64,000 bases of DNA from Clostridiales bacterium (GTDB lineage: Bacteria; Bacillota; Clostridia; Tissierellales; GPF-1). Below the pieces are notes generated by a model. It was not told where the DNA came from, made no database searches, and saw nothing but the letters and a program-made list of their open reading frames with translations. Every line of letters begins with the position of its first letter. Positions within the stretch are counted from its first letter, which is position 1. The stretch spans positions 1 to 64,000 of the forward strand of contig JABXKS010000084.1 in the NCBI GenBank assembly GCA_013619125.1, written 5' to 3'. Below are positions 53,504-61,362 of this stretch, piece by piece. Made by a program: the position numbers and the translations under genes.

Positions 53504-54556
53504 ATGAAAGAATTAATGAAAAACACGCGACAGCATCTGATGACAGGTGTATCGTACATGATCCCGTTCGTTGTAGCTGGTGGTGTATTACTTGCACTTG
53601 CTGTAATGATCTCAGGTAAAGCTGCCGTTCCAGATACTGGAATCTTGAAAGCAATGTCCGATATTGGTATTGCCGGTTTAACCTTATTTGTACCTGTACT
53701 TGGTGGATTCATTGCATTTTCTATGGTTGACCGTCCTGGTATCGCACCTGGTATGATTGGCGCGTACTTGGCAAACTCTGTTGGCGCTGGTTTCTTGGGC
53801 GGAATCGCTGCTGGTCTTCTTGCTGGTATCGTTGTTTTCTACTTGAAGAAAATTAAAGTTCCATCCGTAATGCGTTCTGTAATGCCAATCTTCGTTATTC
53901 CTCTAGTAGGTACTTTGGCAGTAGGTCTATTGATCACATATGTAATCGGTACGCCAATCGCCAACGTAATGGAAGGTTTGAATGGCTGGTTAGGCTCTAT
54001 GCAAGGATCTTCTAAGATCGTTCTAGGAATCATCTTGGGATCTATGATGGCATTCGACATGGGTGGCCCTGTTAATAAAACAGCGTACTTCTTCGCTTCA
54101 GGATTGATCTTAACTCATCCAGAATTGATGGGCGCTGTAGGTGTTGCAATCTGTACACCTCCACTCGGCATGGCTCTTGCAACTTTTATCGCACCAAAGA
54201 AATACCGTACAGAAGAACGAGAAGCTGGTAAAGCCGCTTTGATCATGGGCTTCATCGGAATCACAGAAGGCGCAATTCCATTCGCCGCTTCCGATCCACT
54301 TCGCGTAATTCCTGCGATTGTTCTAGGTGGTGCTGCCGGTTCTGTTACAGCATTCTTAGTTGGTGCAGCAAACCATGCTCCTTGGGGTGGTTGGATCGTA
54401 TTGCCAGTCGTTGAAAACCGTTTAGGTTACATGTTCGCAACTCTTGTTGGTGTTGTCGTAACAGCCGTAGTTGTTAACTTCTTGAAAAAAGAAGTATCTG
54501 ATGAAGCGACTGAAATAGGCGGAAATATGGACGAATTGGATATCACATTCGAATAA
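53504..54556 (+). CDS. PTS fructose-type EIIC membrane component
   Basis: Sugar permease of 350 residues with about nine hydrophobic segments. SYMIPFVVAGGVLLALAVM at the start, PGIAPGMIGAYL, MMAFDMGGPVNKTAYFFA (conserved FDMGGPVNKxA) and GITEGAIPFAASDP are landmarks of fructose-family EIIC. Codon choice (GGT-, GTT- and GCT-rich) differs from flanking genes, suggesting strong expression or selection. AGGAGG lies 10 bases before ATG 53504. It moves the sugar while EIIB phosphorylates it. Substrate not fixed by sequence. Confidence 0.95.
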   Translation: MKELMKNTRQHLMTGVSYMIPFVVAGGVLLALAVMISGKAAVPDTGILKAMSDIGIAGLTLFVPVLGGFIAFSMVDRPGIAPGMIGAYLANSVGAGFLGGIAAGLLAGIVVFYLKKIKVPSVMRSVMPIFVIPLVGTLAVGLLITYVIGTPIANVMEGLNGWLGSMQGSSKIVLGIILGSMMAFDMGGPVNKTAYFFASGLILTHPELMGAVGVAICTPPLGMALATFIAPKKYRTEEREAGKAALIMGFIGITEGAIPFAASDPLRVIPAIVLGGAAGSVTAFLVGAANHAPWGGWIVLPVVENRLGYMFATLVGVVVTAVVVNFLKKEVSDEATEIGGNMDELDITFE

Positions 54557-54584
54557 GTTAAAACCAGAGAAAGGAAGTGTCAAA

Positions 54585-54905
54585 ATGAAAGTTATAGCTG
54601 TAACTGCATGTCCTTCCGGCGTTGCACATACTTATATGGCTGCTGAAGCCATTGAAATGGCAGCAAAAGAAGCAGGATTCGATATAAAAGTGGAAACACA
54701 AGGATCAATTGGAATTGAAAACGCTTTGACAAAAGAGGATATTACCTCTGCAGATTATGTTGTCTTGACAAAAGATATGCAAATCAAAAACGAAACTCGT
54801 TTTTCAGGGAAAACGGTTGTCCGTGTTACTGTAGGCGATGCTATCAAGAAATCAAACGCGTTGATGAAAAAATTGCAACAACATTACGATTCTAAAAACA
54901 AGTAA
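54585..54905 (+). CDS. PTS fructose-type EIIB component
   Basis: Phosphotransfer domain of 106 residues. C9 in VTACPSGVAHTYMAAEAI carries the phosphate, and the domain is a stand-alone EIIB-Fru. VETQGSIGIENAL and ADYVVLTKDM are typical. It donates phosphate to the sugar at EIIC. Spaced 28 bases from EIIC with AAAGGAAG before the ATG. Confidence 0.95.
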   Translation: MKVIAVTACPSGVAHTYMAAEAIEMAAKEAGFDIKVETQGSIGIENALTKEDITSADYVVLTKDMQIKNETRFSGKTVVRVTVGDAIKKSNALMKKLQQHYDSKNK

Positions 54906-54967
54906 TTGACTGTTAGGCCGACGCATACGCTTCGGCCTTTGTCACGGCAGAAAAAGGAGAAATCATC

Positions 54968-56224
54968 ATGAATCAAAACAATCTAGCTAAATACGTCTCT
55001 TATTTACTTGAAAACCCAAATGATCAAGCAACCATGCTAGGCATTGGACCAATGTCCGATACCTTGATTACCGCTTGTTTTGAACTGGCTGAAGCAAACC
55101 GATTCCCACTCATGTTCATCGCCAGCCGAAATCAGGTTGACCTAGACGAACTTGGCGGCGGCTATGTTTGCGGCTGGGATCAGACACGCTTTGCTGCAGA
55201 TTTGCGTACCATTGCAGAAGAAGTCAAATTCACGGGTGATTACTTCCTTTGCCGCGATCACGGTGGACCTTGGCAACGAGACAAGGAGCGAAACGATCAT
55301 CTTCCAGAAGCAGAAGCGACGAAATTGGCACACCAGTCTTATGAGGCAGATTTGATGAATGGTTTCGATCTTTTACATATCGACCCAACCAAAGATCCGT
55401 ACATCACAGGCAAAGTCATCCCATTAGAAGTTGTTCTTGACCGTACCATCGACCTGATTCGCCATTGTGAGACTTTCAGAAAAGAAAACAACTTGCCTGA
55501 GGTAGCTTATGAAGTTGGCACCGAAGAAACCAATGGCGGTTTAACCTCTTCAGAAGTCTATGAGGGCTTTATCAAGACCTTAACAGAACGATTGGATGCT
55601 GAGAGTCTTCCTCGTCCCGCATTTATCGTTGGTCAAACTGGAACATTAACGCGCTTGACTGAAAATGTTGGACATTTCTCAGCAGAGAATGCAAAAGTTC
55701 TTTCCGCATTAGCAAAAAAATATGGTGTTGGCTTGAAGGAACATAATGGCGATTATCTGCCGGATACTATCTTGCTTCAACATCCAGCCGTTGGCATCAC
55801 AGCCATGAACGTTGCACCTTCTTATGGAACGGCCGAAACAAGGGCTTACCTGAATTTGATGGAAGTCGAGCGACGAGAATTCGAAGCAGGCCGTTTGGCA
55901 AAGCGCTCTTCTCTTCATGCAACCTTGCAAGATGAAGTTCTTGCTGGCGGACGATTCAAGAAATGGCTCGTCGGTGAGCAGCTTGCCATGAGCAACGAAG
56001 AATTAAAAGCGGATTCTGATCTGATGTTTACTATCATAGAGTTGGCCGGCCACTACACTTATAATAACGAAGTCATTAAAGTCGGTTTGAGTGAGCTTTT
56101 TGAAAATCTTTCAAATCTCGGTATTGATGGAAGACGTTATGCGATCAACCAAATCAAAAAGGTGATTCGAAACGAAGCAGAATGTTTCAACCTAGTCGGC
56201 TTGACGGATCGTGTCAATCTTTAA
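54968..56224 (+). CDS. GatZ/KbaZ-family protein (COG4573)
   Basis: TIM-barrel protein of 418 residues, class II tagatose-bisphosphate aldolase non-catalytic subunit family. LCRDHGGPWQRDKERND, FDLLHIDPTKD, YEVGTEETNGGLT, KEHNGDYLPD and MNVAPSYGTAETRAYL are family motifs. Relatives act either as the GatZ partner of GatY or, in other bacteria, as fructose-6-P/tagatose-6-P 4-epimerases. No GatY/KbaY homologue is in the window, favouring a stand-alone catalytic role. Last gene of the PTS transcript, followed by a strong terminator. Confidence 0.9.
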   Translation: MNQNNLAKYVSYLLENPNDQATMLGIGPMSDTLITACFELAEANRFPLMFIASRNQVDLDELGGGYVCGWDQTRFAADLRTIAEEVKFTGDYFLCRDHGGPWQRDKERNDHLPEAEATKLAHQSYEADLMNGFDLLHIDPTKDPYITGKVIPLEVVLDRTIDLIRHCETFRKENNLPEVAYEVGTEETNGGLTSSEVYEGFIKTLTERLDAESLPRPAFIVGQTGTLTRLTENVGHFSAENAKVLSALAKKYGVGLKEHNGDYLPDTILLQHPAVGITAMNVAPSYGTAETRAYLNLMEVERREFEAGRLAKRSSLHATLQDEVLAGGRFKKWLVGEQLAMSNEELKADSDLMFTIIELAGHYTYNNEVIKVGLSELFENLSNLGIDGRRYAINQIKKVIRNEAECFNLVGLTDRVNL

Positions 56225-56250
56225 GACTTGTTCAAAGTAATCGTAATTTC

Positions 56251-56292
56251 AAAAAGCGCAACCCCATAGTCATATAGGGTTGCGCTTTTTTT
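56251..56292. terminator. Bidirectional terminator
   Basis: AAAAGCGCAACCC (56252-56264) pairs with GGGTTGCGCTTTT (56277-56289), with T-rich tails on both strands, between the GatZ-like gene and the minus-strand flavodoxin gene. Confidence 0.9.
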
Positions 56293-56302
56293 CTTATTTG
56301 GT

Positions 56303-56803
56303 CTACACAATTTTCACGATTTCATCCACTTGCCGAATCAAGTCTTCTCGGTTTTTCGGTGGCTTTCCTGGCGCTGAACCTTGAAGAGAGAAGCAATTGA
56401 TAAACGTCCCGTTCGTCTCCTCAATCCTTTCTTTATAGAAACGTTTCTTTTCTTCTGTATCCTTTTCCGTTGGCATGGCTTGCGTCGTCACCACAACCAC
56501 TTCTTTCCCCTGAAAATCGACAGATTCCAAGATCGAATTAATTGCCGGTGTTGTTTTTCCCGCCCATACTGGCGTCGCCAAGATAATCCGATCATACTGG
56601 GCAATATCCTCATAAACTGATGGATCCAACTCTGCCATCTTTGCTTTTGACGCATTCATGCCTCCCTTAACGAAACCCATGAACCCCTTATAATTAGTCT
56701 TGTCATCAAGCCGAATCATTTTCGCCCCAATCTTATCCGCCAAATATTCAGCGACGATTGCTGTATTTCCTGCTTTTGAAAAATATGCAATACATGTTTT
56801 CAC
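56303..56803 (-). CDS. Flavodoxin-family protein
   Basis: FMN-binding electron carrier-like protein of 166 residues. The phosphate loop is YFSKAGNTAIVAEYLA, with the RIILATPVWAGKTTPAIN segment near the middle. It resembles flavodoxin-like NADPH-independent oxidoreductases (EmrE/WrbA-related short forms). The start is GTG 56803 with GGAGG 10 bases upstream. Monocistronic. The 228 bases upstream (56804-57031) contain the divergent promoters but nothing else I can name. Confidence 0.88.
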   Translation of the reverse strand: MKTCIAYFSKAGNTAIVAEYLADKIGAKMIRLDDKTNYKGFMGFVKGGMNASKAKMAELDPSVYEDIAQYDRIILATPVWAGKTTPAINSILESVDFQGKEVVVVTTQAMPTEKDTEEKKRFYKERIEETNGTFINCFSLQGSAPGKPPKNREDLIRQVDEIVKIV

Positions 56804-57031
56804 TCCACTTATTCCTCCTCGAAACTTTTCAACAAAGGTCCTTTCGAATCAACCCTTGATATCATCCCTGCTGATTAAAGCAGTCTACCCTTTCTATTAC
56901 CCTACAAATCGAGCATTCCATCAGAAATCGGTATAAATGGAAACTATCAACCCTTCATTAAATGACCGAACCCAGTGTCAAGCTTCAGAAACTCTGGTAC
57001 AATAATACCTGTAAGCCCACAGGAGGACCTG

Positions 57032-57823
57032 ATGCTGGATTATCACATTCATTCAAACTTTTCGTTTGATTCCAAAGCGAAGCCTCGTGAAATTTGCGAA
57101 GCTGCTTGTTTTTTGAACATCGATGAAATTGCTATTACCGATCACTTTTCCTTTGCGCCCTATAGCCCAAACTATCTTCACTTCGAGCCAGAGGCGTACT
57201 TCCAAATTTGGACTGAGATGCAGCGGGAATATGTCGATCAATTGACCGTTCGCATTGGAATCGAGCTCGATGAATTTGCCAACTATCCCGAAGCTTCCAA
57301 TCAAATGGCACGTCAATTCCCCTGGGATTTTGTCATCGGAAGCACCCACGACCTGGAAGGCGGCACCTTGCGCACCTACCTGAGAAAATTCGGTGATCAA
57401 GAAAAAACCATTCATTCGTATTACGACGCTCTTTTTCGGGCAATAGAGGTTGGTCATTTTGATGTTTTGGCTCATTTTGATTTAATCAAGCGATATACCG
57501 CCGATGAGGGCTATCCCTTATTGGACGAATTACTTTTCCACGATCAGATCGATGCAATTCTCAAACTGATCATCCAAAAGGGGATCGCACTGGAAGTGAA
57601 TACCTCAGGGCTTTTTCAAGCCTGCCAAGCACCCTTCCCTTCCCTTGAGCTGATCAAACGCTATTATCAGCTTGGCGGACGTTTCATTACAATTGGAAGC
57701 GATGCCCATCAGCCAAAAGATTTGACGCGCGGCTTCAGTACCGTCATTCCACAACTGAAGACCATCGGTTTTACTGGACTTACCATCTTTCAAAAACGCA
57801 AAAAAACAATTCAAACATGGTAA
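57032..57823 (+). CDS. PHP-family (histidinol phosphatase-like) phosphoesterase
   Basis: PHP-domain phosphoesterase of 263 residues. DYHIHSNFSFDSKA supplies the HxH motif, then AITDHFSF, IGIELDEF, FVIGSTHDLEG, VLAHFDLIKRY and TIGSDAHQPKD complete the metal ligands. It resembles HisK-type histidinol-phosphatase, but no his genes are near. ATG 57032 has AGGAGG upstream and is preferred over a longer frame. Terminated by a hairpin at 57822-57854. Confidence 0.88.
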   Translation: MLDYHIHSNFSFDSKAKPREICEAACFLNIDEIAITDHFSFAPYSPNYLHFEPEAYFQIWTEMQREYVDQLTVRIGIELDEFANYPEASNQMARQFPWDFVIGSTHDLEGGTLRTYLRKFGDQEKTIHSYYDALFRAIEVGHFDVLAHFDLIKRYTADEGYPLLDELLFHDQIDAILKLIIQKGIALEVNTSGLFQACQAPFPSLELIKRYYQLGGRFITIGSDAHQPKDLTRGFSTVIPQLKTIGFTGLTIFQKRKKTIQTW

Positions 57824-57854
57824 AAAGCACGCCTTGTCCAAGGGCGTGCTTTTT
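57822..57854. terminator. Bidirectional terminator
   Basis: AAAAAGCACGCC (57822-57833) pairs with GGCGTGCTTTTT (57843-57854), T-rich on both sides, between the PHP gene and the minus-strand ATPase operon. Confidence 0.88.
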
Positions 57855-57865
57855 AGAGGAGAACA

Positions 57866-58723
57866 TTATATATATTGCGTCAGCAACCTTTTCCAGATCG
57901 CGCGCAAGGCGCGATTCGCCGGAGAATTATCCATCTCCGTTACCGGCTTTGCTTGTCGCATAGCCGTGTATACCATAGTGTCAAAGGGAACAATGCCCGC
58001 CACAGGAATTCCTTCCTGCCCAGCGCGTTTGGCAATTTCCCGTTCAATTTTCTCATTTAAATTCCATTTATTTATAATCACGCAGGCCGGAACCTTCAAT
58101 TGTCGTACCAGTTCGATGGTTCGAAATCCATCAGAAACACCAGACAAACTCGGTTCCATCACAACAATTGCCAATTGACAGCCCGTTAGGGCCGCAATCA
58201 CAGGACAGCCGATTCCTGGCGGTCCATCGATTAATAAATTCAAAGCCTTCGGTTCTGCCACCTGACGCAATCGATGCACCAGTTTTCCGCTTCCGGCTTC
58301 ACCCGGAAATAGACGCGCATGTACCAAAGAACCTTGACCAATTTGTTCCTCGTAGATCTGGCCCGTTTGAACCGTTTCCATTTGAATCGCCGCATACTCG
58401 CAATACAAACTGCATAGTCCGCAACCTTCGCAAAACATCGGTTCTACAGTGAATCGGCCATTCTTAAGGATAATGGCTGACTGCGGACAAATGGTTTGAC
58501 ATGTCCCGCATCCCACACATCGATCTTGCTTAACAACCGCCTTTTCACCACCAATAAATTCTTGTTTCTTATTTCTCTTGCCTTGTGGAAATAGCAAAGC
58601 CAAATTTGCCGTATCGGTATCCGCATCCATCTTGCACCACGTTTCATCGCTTAAGGATGCAAAAGAAGAGGTAACCATCGTTTTTCCGGTACCGCCTTTT
58701 CCGCTGATCACGACCCATTTCAT
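57866..58723 (-). CDS. MinD-superfamily ATPase with two ferredoxin clusters (second copy)
   Basis: P-loop ATPase of the COG1149 group, 285 residues. The Walker A is ISGKGGTGKTMV, a 4Fe-4S pair follows (CVGCGTCQTICPQ; CEGCGLCSLYC), then the second NTPase half (LLIDGPPGIGCPVIAAL). Such proteins sit beside NifX-like and DUF134 genes and are thought to insert Fe-S or metal cofactors. ATG 58723 overlaps the upstream copy's stop; GGGGAG precedes it. It is the last gene of the nifX operon. Confidence 0.9.
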   Translation of the reverse strand: MKWVVISGKGGTGKTMVTSSFASLSDETWCKMDADTDTANLALLFPQGKRNKKQEFIGGEKAVVKQDRCVGCGTCQTICPQSAIILKNGRFTVEPMFCEGCGLCSLYCEYAAIQMETVQTGQIYEEQIGQGSLVHARLFPGEAGSGKLVHRLRQVAEPKALNLLIDGPPGIGCPVIAALTGCQLAIVVMEPSLSGVSDGFRTIELVRQLKVPACVIINKWNLNEKIEREIAKRAGQEGIPVAGIVPFDTMVYTAMRQAKPVTEMDNSPANRALRAIWKRLLTQYI

Positions 58724-59562
58724 CGTTTGCAGCACTCCCCTCTGTCCAAAATCTGGCCGCCCCATTCTTTCAGAGACGGTTGGAGTTCATTCAACAACAT
58801 CTGTAAATCACCTTGCCCGTAGGCCCGGGCTATAGATTCAGAGAAAGGAATCGACCCTAAAAGCGAAAGATTCTTTCTGCCTATATACGATCGGATCTCT
58901 TCCTCATCACCAAAGGAACGATTGATTACAACCCCTGCTGGAATCCCCAACCGCTGTAGCACCTCAACCGTCGCTTTAAAATCATGAATCCCAAACCGTG
59001 TAGGTTCCGCGACCAGCAATGCGTAATCAATCCCCTTAAGTGTTTCAATACAATTGCACGAGGCGCCTGGAGGACCATCCAACATCCGAATTCCGTCCCT
59101 TCGACTCAATGCTTTTACTTTATGAATCAACGGAGGTGCAATCTGCTCTTGAATATCAAGCCGACCCTCCCAGACAATTTGTTCCCCGGCTCTTCCTTGC
59201 TTCACGACCCCGATCTTTCTAGTCGATCGAGTAATGGCTTTTGCCTCGCAAACCACTTCACACCCCATGCAGCTATGGCACAGCTCGGGGGAAAACATAG
59301 GTCCCGACATGGTAAGCGCCAAAGCATGCGAACGACAGAATCGAATGCATGCGCCGCATTTCGTACATTTTTTTTGATCAATATCCGGAATCGTCACAGA
59401 TACATCGTATGATTCTTCCCAAACTGGTTCTAAAAATAAGGCGCCATTGGGTGCTTCTACATCACAATCTATGTAATCCCAGCCATAATATGCGGAAAGT
59501 GCTGTTGCTACCAAGGTTTTCCCCGTCCCTCCCTTTCCACTGATCACTGCGATATCATACAA
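58720..59562 (-). CDS. MinD-superfamily ATPase with two ferredoxin clusters (first copy)
   Basis: Paralogue of the next gene, 280 residues. Walker A VISGKGGTGKTLVATAL, ferredoxin segments CTKCGACIRFCRSHAL and CHSCMGCEVVCEAKAI, and the GPPGASCNCIETLKGID segment. The start is probably TTG 59562, overlapping the end of the NifX-like gene; no better codon exists. The two tandem ATPases and the NifX-like protein form a conserved set for Fe-S or Fe/Mo cofactor handling in anaerobes, but no nitrogenase gene is here. Confidence 0.9.
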   Translation of the reverse strand: MYDIAVISGKGGTGKTLVATALSAYYGWDYIDCDVEAPNGALFLEPVWEESYDVSVTIPDIDQKKCTKCGACIRFCRSHALALTMSGPMFSPELCHSCMGCEVVCEAKAITRSTRKIGVVKQGRAGEQIVWEGRLDIQEQIAPPLIHKVKALSRRDGIRMLDGPPGASCNCIETLKGIDYALLVAEPTRFGIHDFKATVEVLQRLGIPAGVVINRSFGDEEEIRSYIGRKNLSLLGSIPFSESIARAYGQGDLQMLLNELQPSLKEWGGQILDRGECCKR

Positions 59563-59887
59563 GTCGTGTTAACGTTCCTTTCTTAAAGGCATCCACAACG
59601 TCCTCCAAGGTACCTGCAGGAGATTCATAGACGGGTATTTGACTCTCTTGAATAATTCGTAAGGCTTTCGGTCCCAGCTTCTTGCAAATAATGGCGCCTA
59701 CTTTTTCATCCACTGCCAATTGAGCGATGGAAATTCCAGCACCACTCTCATGGTTGATTGACGAGTTTTTCAAAAAATCATAATGTTTCTGGATCTCTGA
59801 GTAAAATGCAAAATAGGGACTTCTTCCAAAATGTTCAGACACCATTGCATCTGCATTATTGTCAGATGCACTAATCATAATTCTCAT
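59555..59887 (-). CDS. NifX/NifB-C-terminal-like (dinitrogenase Fe-Mo cofactor) protein
   Basis: Cofactor-binding protein of 110 residues of the NifX/VnfX/NafY-like domain. MRIMISASDNNADAM starts the typical Rossmann-like fold, then SEHFGRSPYFAFY and KVGAIICKKLGPKALRIIQ. It probably holds an Fe-S or molybdenum-containing cofactor. AGGAGG lies 7 bases before ATG 59887. First gene of the operon with the ATPases. Its promoter has a perfect GGCATATGCC palindrome. Confidence 0.88.
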   Translation of the reverse strand: MRIMISASDNNADAMVSEHFGRSPYFAFYSEIQKHYDFLKNSSINHESGAGISIAQLAVDEKVGAIICKKLGPKALRIIQESQIPVYESPAGTLEDVVDAFKKGTLTRLV

Positions 59888-59904
59888 TTCAGCGACCTCC
59901 TTTA

Positions 59905-59920
59905 TTGGCATATGCCAATT
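59905..59920. promoter_or_regulatory. GGCATATGCC palindrome at the NifX promoter
   Basis: Perfect 16-bp palindrome ATTGGCATATGCCAAT, directly after a TATAAT-like -10 (minus strand, 59924-59919). The same core recurs at the promoter of the Gly/Met/Arg-rich protein (61019-61030 and imperfectly at 60981-60993), suggesting a common regulator, perhaps the DUF134 protein. Confidence 0.62.
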
Positions 59921-59994
59921 ATAGTGTACGCCTTATTTCAAAAAAGAACAAGAAAAAAGCCCGATTTTCATCAGACTTTTTTCATCTTTCTAAA

Positions 59995-60540
59995 CTATAA
60001 GTGTAATCCTTTCAATTCATTCATTCGCTTTTGAATTTTCACTGTTCCAAAGAACAGCATTCCCGAAACCGCAAGAATCAAAAGACGAAACAAATCCATT
60101 CCCCATGATCTCCAACTTGCCAGTCCCGAGCTAAGAAAACTAATATTCAAAAAGTTATACAAATTCAACAATCCTATCGCCAAGGAAACATTTCTCCAGT
60201 ATTTCAACGCATCCCATTTAGATTGATTGTCCGAAAGGATTTCATCAAATTTTCCCTCTTCATGCACTTTTCGAAAATATTGCCACGAAAGAATGCTCCC
60301 TACCCATTCCCAACCCATGTCTTCAAAAAGGCGATTACAGGTTTCTATATCCCTTCTACGACCCACATGAGAATATAATCGATATGTGATATCTTCCGGC
60401 TCTCCCTTCTCAAAGGTATATACGCAGAACCCAACCTTTCGAAGATGCCAACCTTCCGCAGCCATCTCTGTCAGCCATTTTTCTTCCAAATGCTCCTGCC
60501 ACACAAAAAATACCCGTCGTACTTTCTTCATCTCTCTCAT
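59995..60540 (-). CDS. DUF2812 membrane protein
   Basis: Protein of 181 residues of the DUF2812 family, co-transcribed with a PadR regulator. The soluble N-terminal half carries the characteristic FFVWQEHLEEKWLTEMAAEG and VGFCVYTFEKGEPED, and two hydrophobic segments lie at the C-terminus. The ATG at 60540 overlaps the PadR stop as ATGA. DUF2812-PadR pairs are widespread in Firmicutes; the function is unknown, perhaps envelope stress. Confidence 0.88.
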   Translation of the reverse strand: MREMKKVRRVFFVWQEHLEEKWLTEMAAEGWHLRKVGFCVYTFEKGEPEDITYRLYSHVGRRRDIETCNRLFEDMGWEWVGSILSWQYFRKVHEEGKFDEILSDNQSKWDALKYWRNVSLAIGLLNLYNFLNISFLSSGLASWRSWGMDLFRLLILAVSGMLFFGTVKIQKRMNELKGLHL

Positions 60541-60863
60541 TTCGCGTCCTCCTTCACACACTCAGACGAAATTGCAACCACCCGTTTCATTCTTTGGTAC
60601 TCCTCTACCAACAGGTTATGTCCCTCATCTGTTAGCACATAGCACTTTCTTCGTTCATCGGATGAATCCGGACACGTGGCAGTCTGAATCGCCCCCTGCT
60701 TTTCTAGTTTTCCCAGCGCGCCATACAAGGTACCCGGACCAATTTCCACTTCCCCTTCAGTGATCTTTTCGATCATCTGCATCATACCGTATCCGTGATT
60801 GGGTTCTTGCAAAGCCAATAAAATATAATAGGTTGATTCTGTTAATGGTCCTCTCTTTTTCAT
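60537..60863 (-). CDS. PadR-family transcriptional regulator
   Basis: Winged-helix regulator of 108 residues. The PadR core is STYYILLALQEPNHGYGMMQ, EIGPGTLYGALGKLEKQGAI and KCYVLTDEG. GGAAGG lies upstream of ATG 60863, which is preferred over longer in-frame starts because the region above is the promoter. It should repress itself and the DUF2812 gene through the inverted repeat at 60912-60930. Confidence 0.9.
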   Translation of the reverse strand: MKKRGPLTESTYYILLALQEPNHGYGMMQMIEKITEGEVEIGPGTLYGALGKLEKQGAIQTATCPDSSDERRKCYVLTDEGHNLLVEEYQRMKRVVAISSECVKEDAK

Positions 60864-60911
60864 AGTAATCATCCTTCCTTTTACATCGAGTCTCGATCTA
60901 TCGTCATTCGT

Positions 60912-60930
60912 TATATCGTCTATCGATATA
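60912..60930 (-). promoter_or_regulatory. Candidate PadR operator
   Basis: Inverted repeat TATATCG-TCTAT-CGATATA, upstream of the padR start. A related half-site TATCGTC occurs just downstream of it (towards padR, near 60898). PadR proteins bind this type of AT-rich palindrome. Confidence 0.5.
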
Positions 60931-60978
60931 GTACCCCGCACTTTGGCTTCTGTCAACAAATATTACGAATCTTTATTA

Positions 60979-61007
60979 TTGACATATGCCCATAATAGCT
61001 TTATACT
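60979..61007 (+). promoter_or_regulatory. Consensus promoter of the Gly/Met/Arg-rich protein operon
   Basis: TTGACA (60979-60984), 17 bases, TATACT (61002-61007). The spacer begins with an imperfect CATATGCCC element, and a full palindrome follows at 61019-61030. Confidence 0.78.
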
Positions 61008-61018
61008 ATGGTTGTAAA

Positions 61019-61030
61019 GGGCATATGCCC
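61019..61030. promoter_or_regulatory. GGGCATATGCCC palindrome in the leader
   Basis: Perfect 12-bp palindrome 12 bases after the -10 box and 22 bases before the ATG. It shares GGCATATGCC with the NifX-operon element at 59905-59920. Confidence 0.6.
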
Positions 61031-61051
61031 ATTAAGGAAGGAGGTGACTCT

Positions 61052-61360
61052 ATGAGATTGTATAGAAATTGTCGGTTCTGGGACCATCAAGGATATGGTA
61101 TGATGAGAGCACAGAGAGGTGCCGGCATGAGAGCTGGTCGTGGTAATGGAATGGGAGCCGGCATGCGTGTTGGACAAGGATACGGCCAAGGAATTGGCGT
61201 TCGCGAATATGTTGAACTGCCTGATGAAACAAGACCTTGCTACGGACGTTATGCCAATGTGCAGCAACGTACTCATGTCGAAGAAGCGATTGCATTCCAT
61301 GAAGAACGCTTGAACGAACTCAACGCACGCCTCTCAAGTATCCCTGCAAAGGATGAATAG
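61052..61360 (+). CDS. Gly/Met/Arg-rich small protein (DUF5320-like)
   Basis: Protein of 102 residues. The N-terminal 50 residues consist largely of G, M, R, A and Q (GYGMMRAQRGAGMRAGRGNG, then GMGAGMRVGQGYGQGIG), and the C-terminal part is a helical RTHVEEAIAFHEERLNELNA. The composition resembles DUF5320-type proteins that accompany NifX and DUF134 genes. It has no enzyme motif and could bind a metal cluster or nucleic acid through the arginine-rich part; function unknown. GGAAGGAGG precedes the ATG. Confidence 0.72.
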   Translation: MRLYRNCRFWDHQGYGMMRAQRGAGMRAGRGNGMGAGMRVGQGYGQGIGVREYVELPDETRPCYGRYANVQQRTHVEEAIAFHEERLNELNARLSSIPAKDE

Positions 61361-61362
61361 AC

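Noticed and set aside
59925-59947. -35 box for the NifX promoter
   Set aside because: The -10 is clear, but the only TTGAAA lies 12 bases away and the 17-base position has no match.
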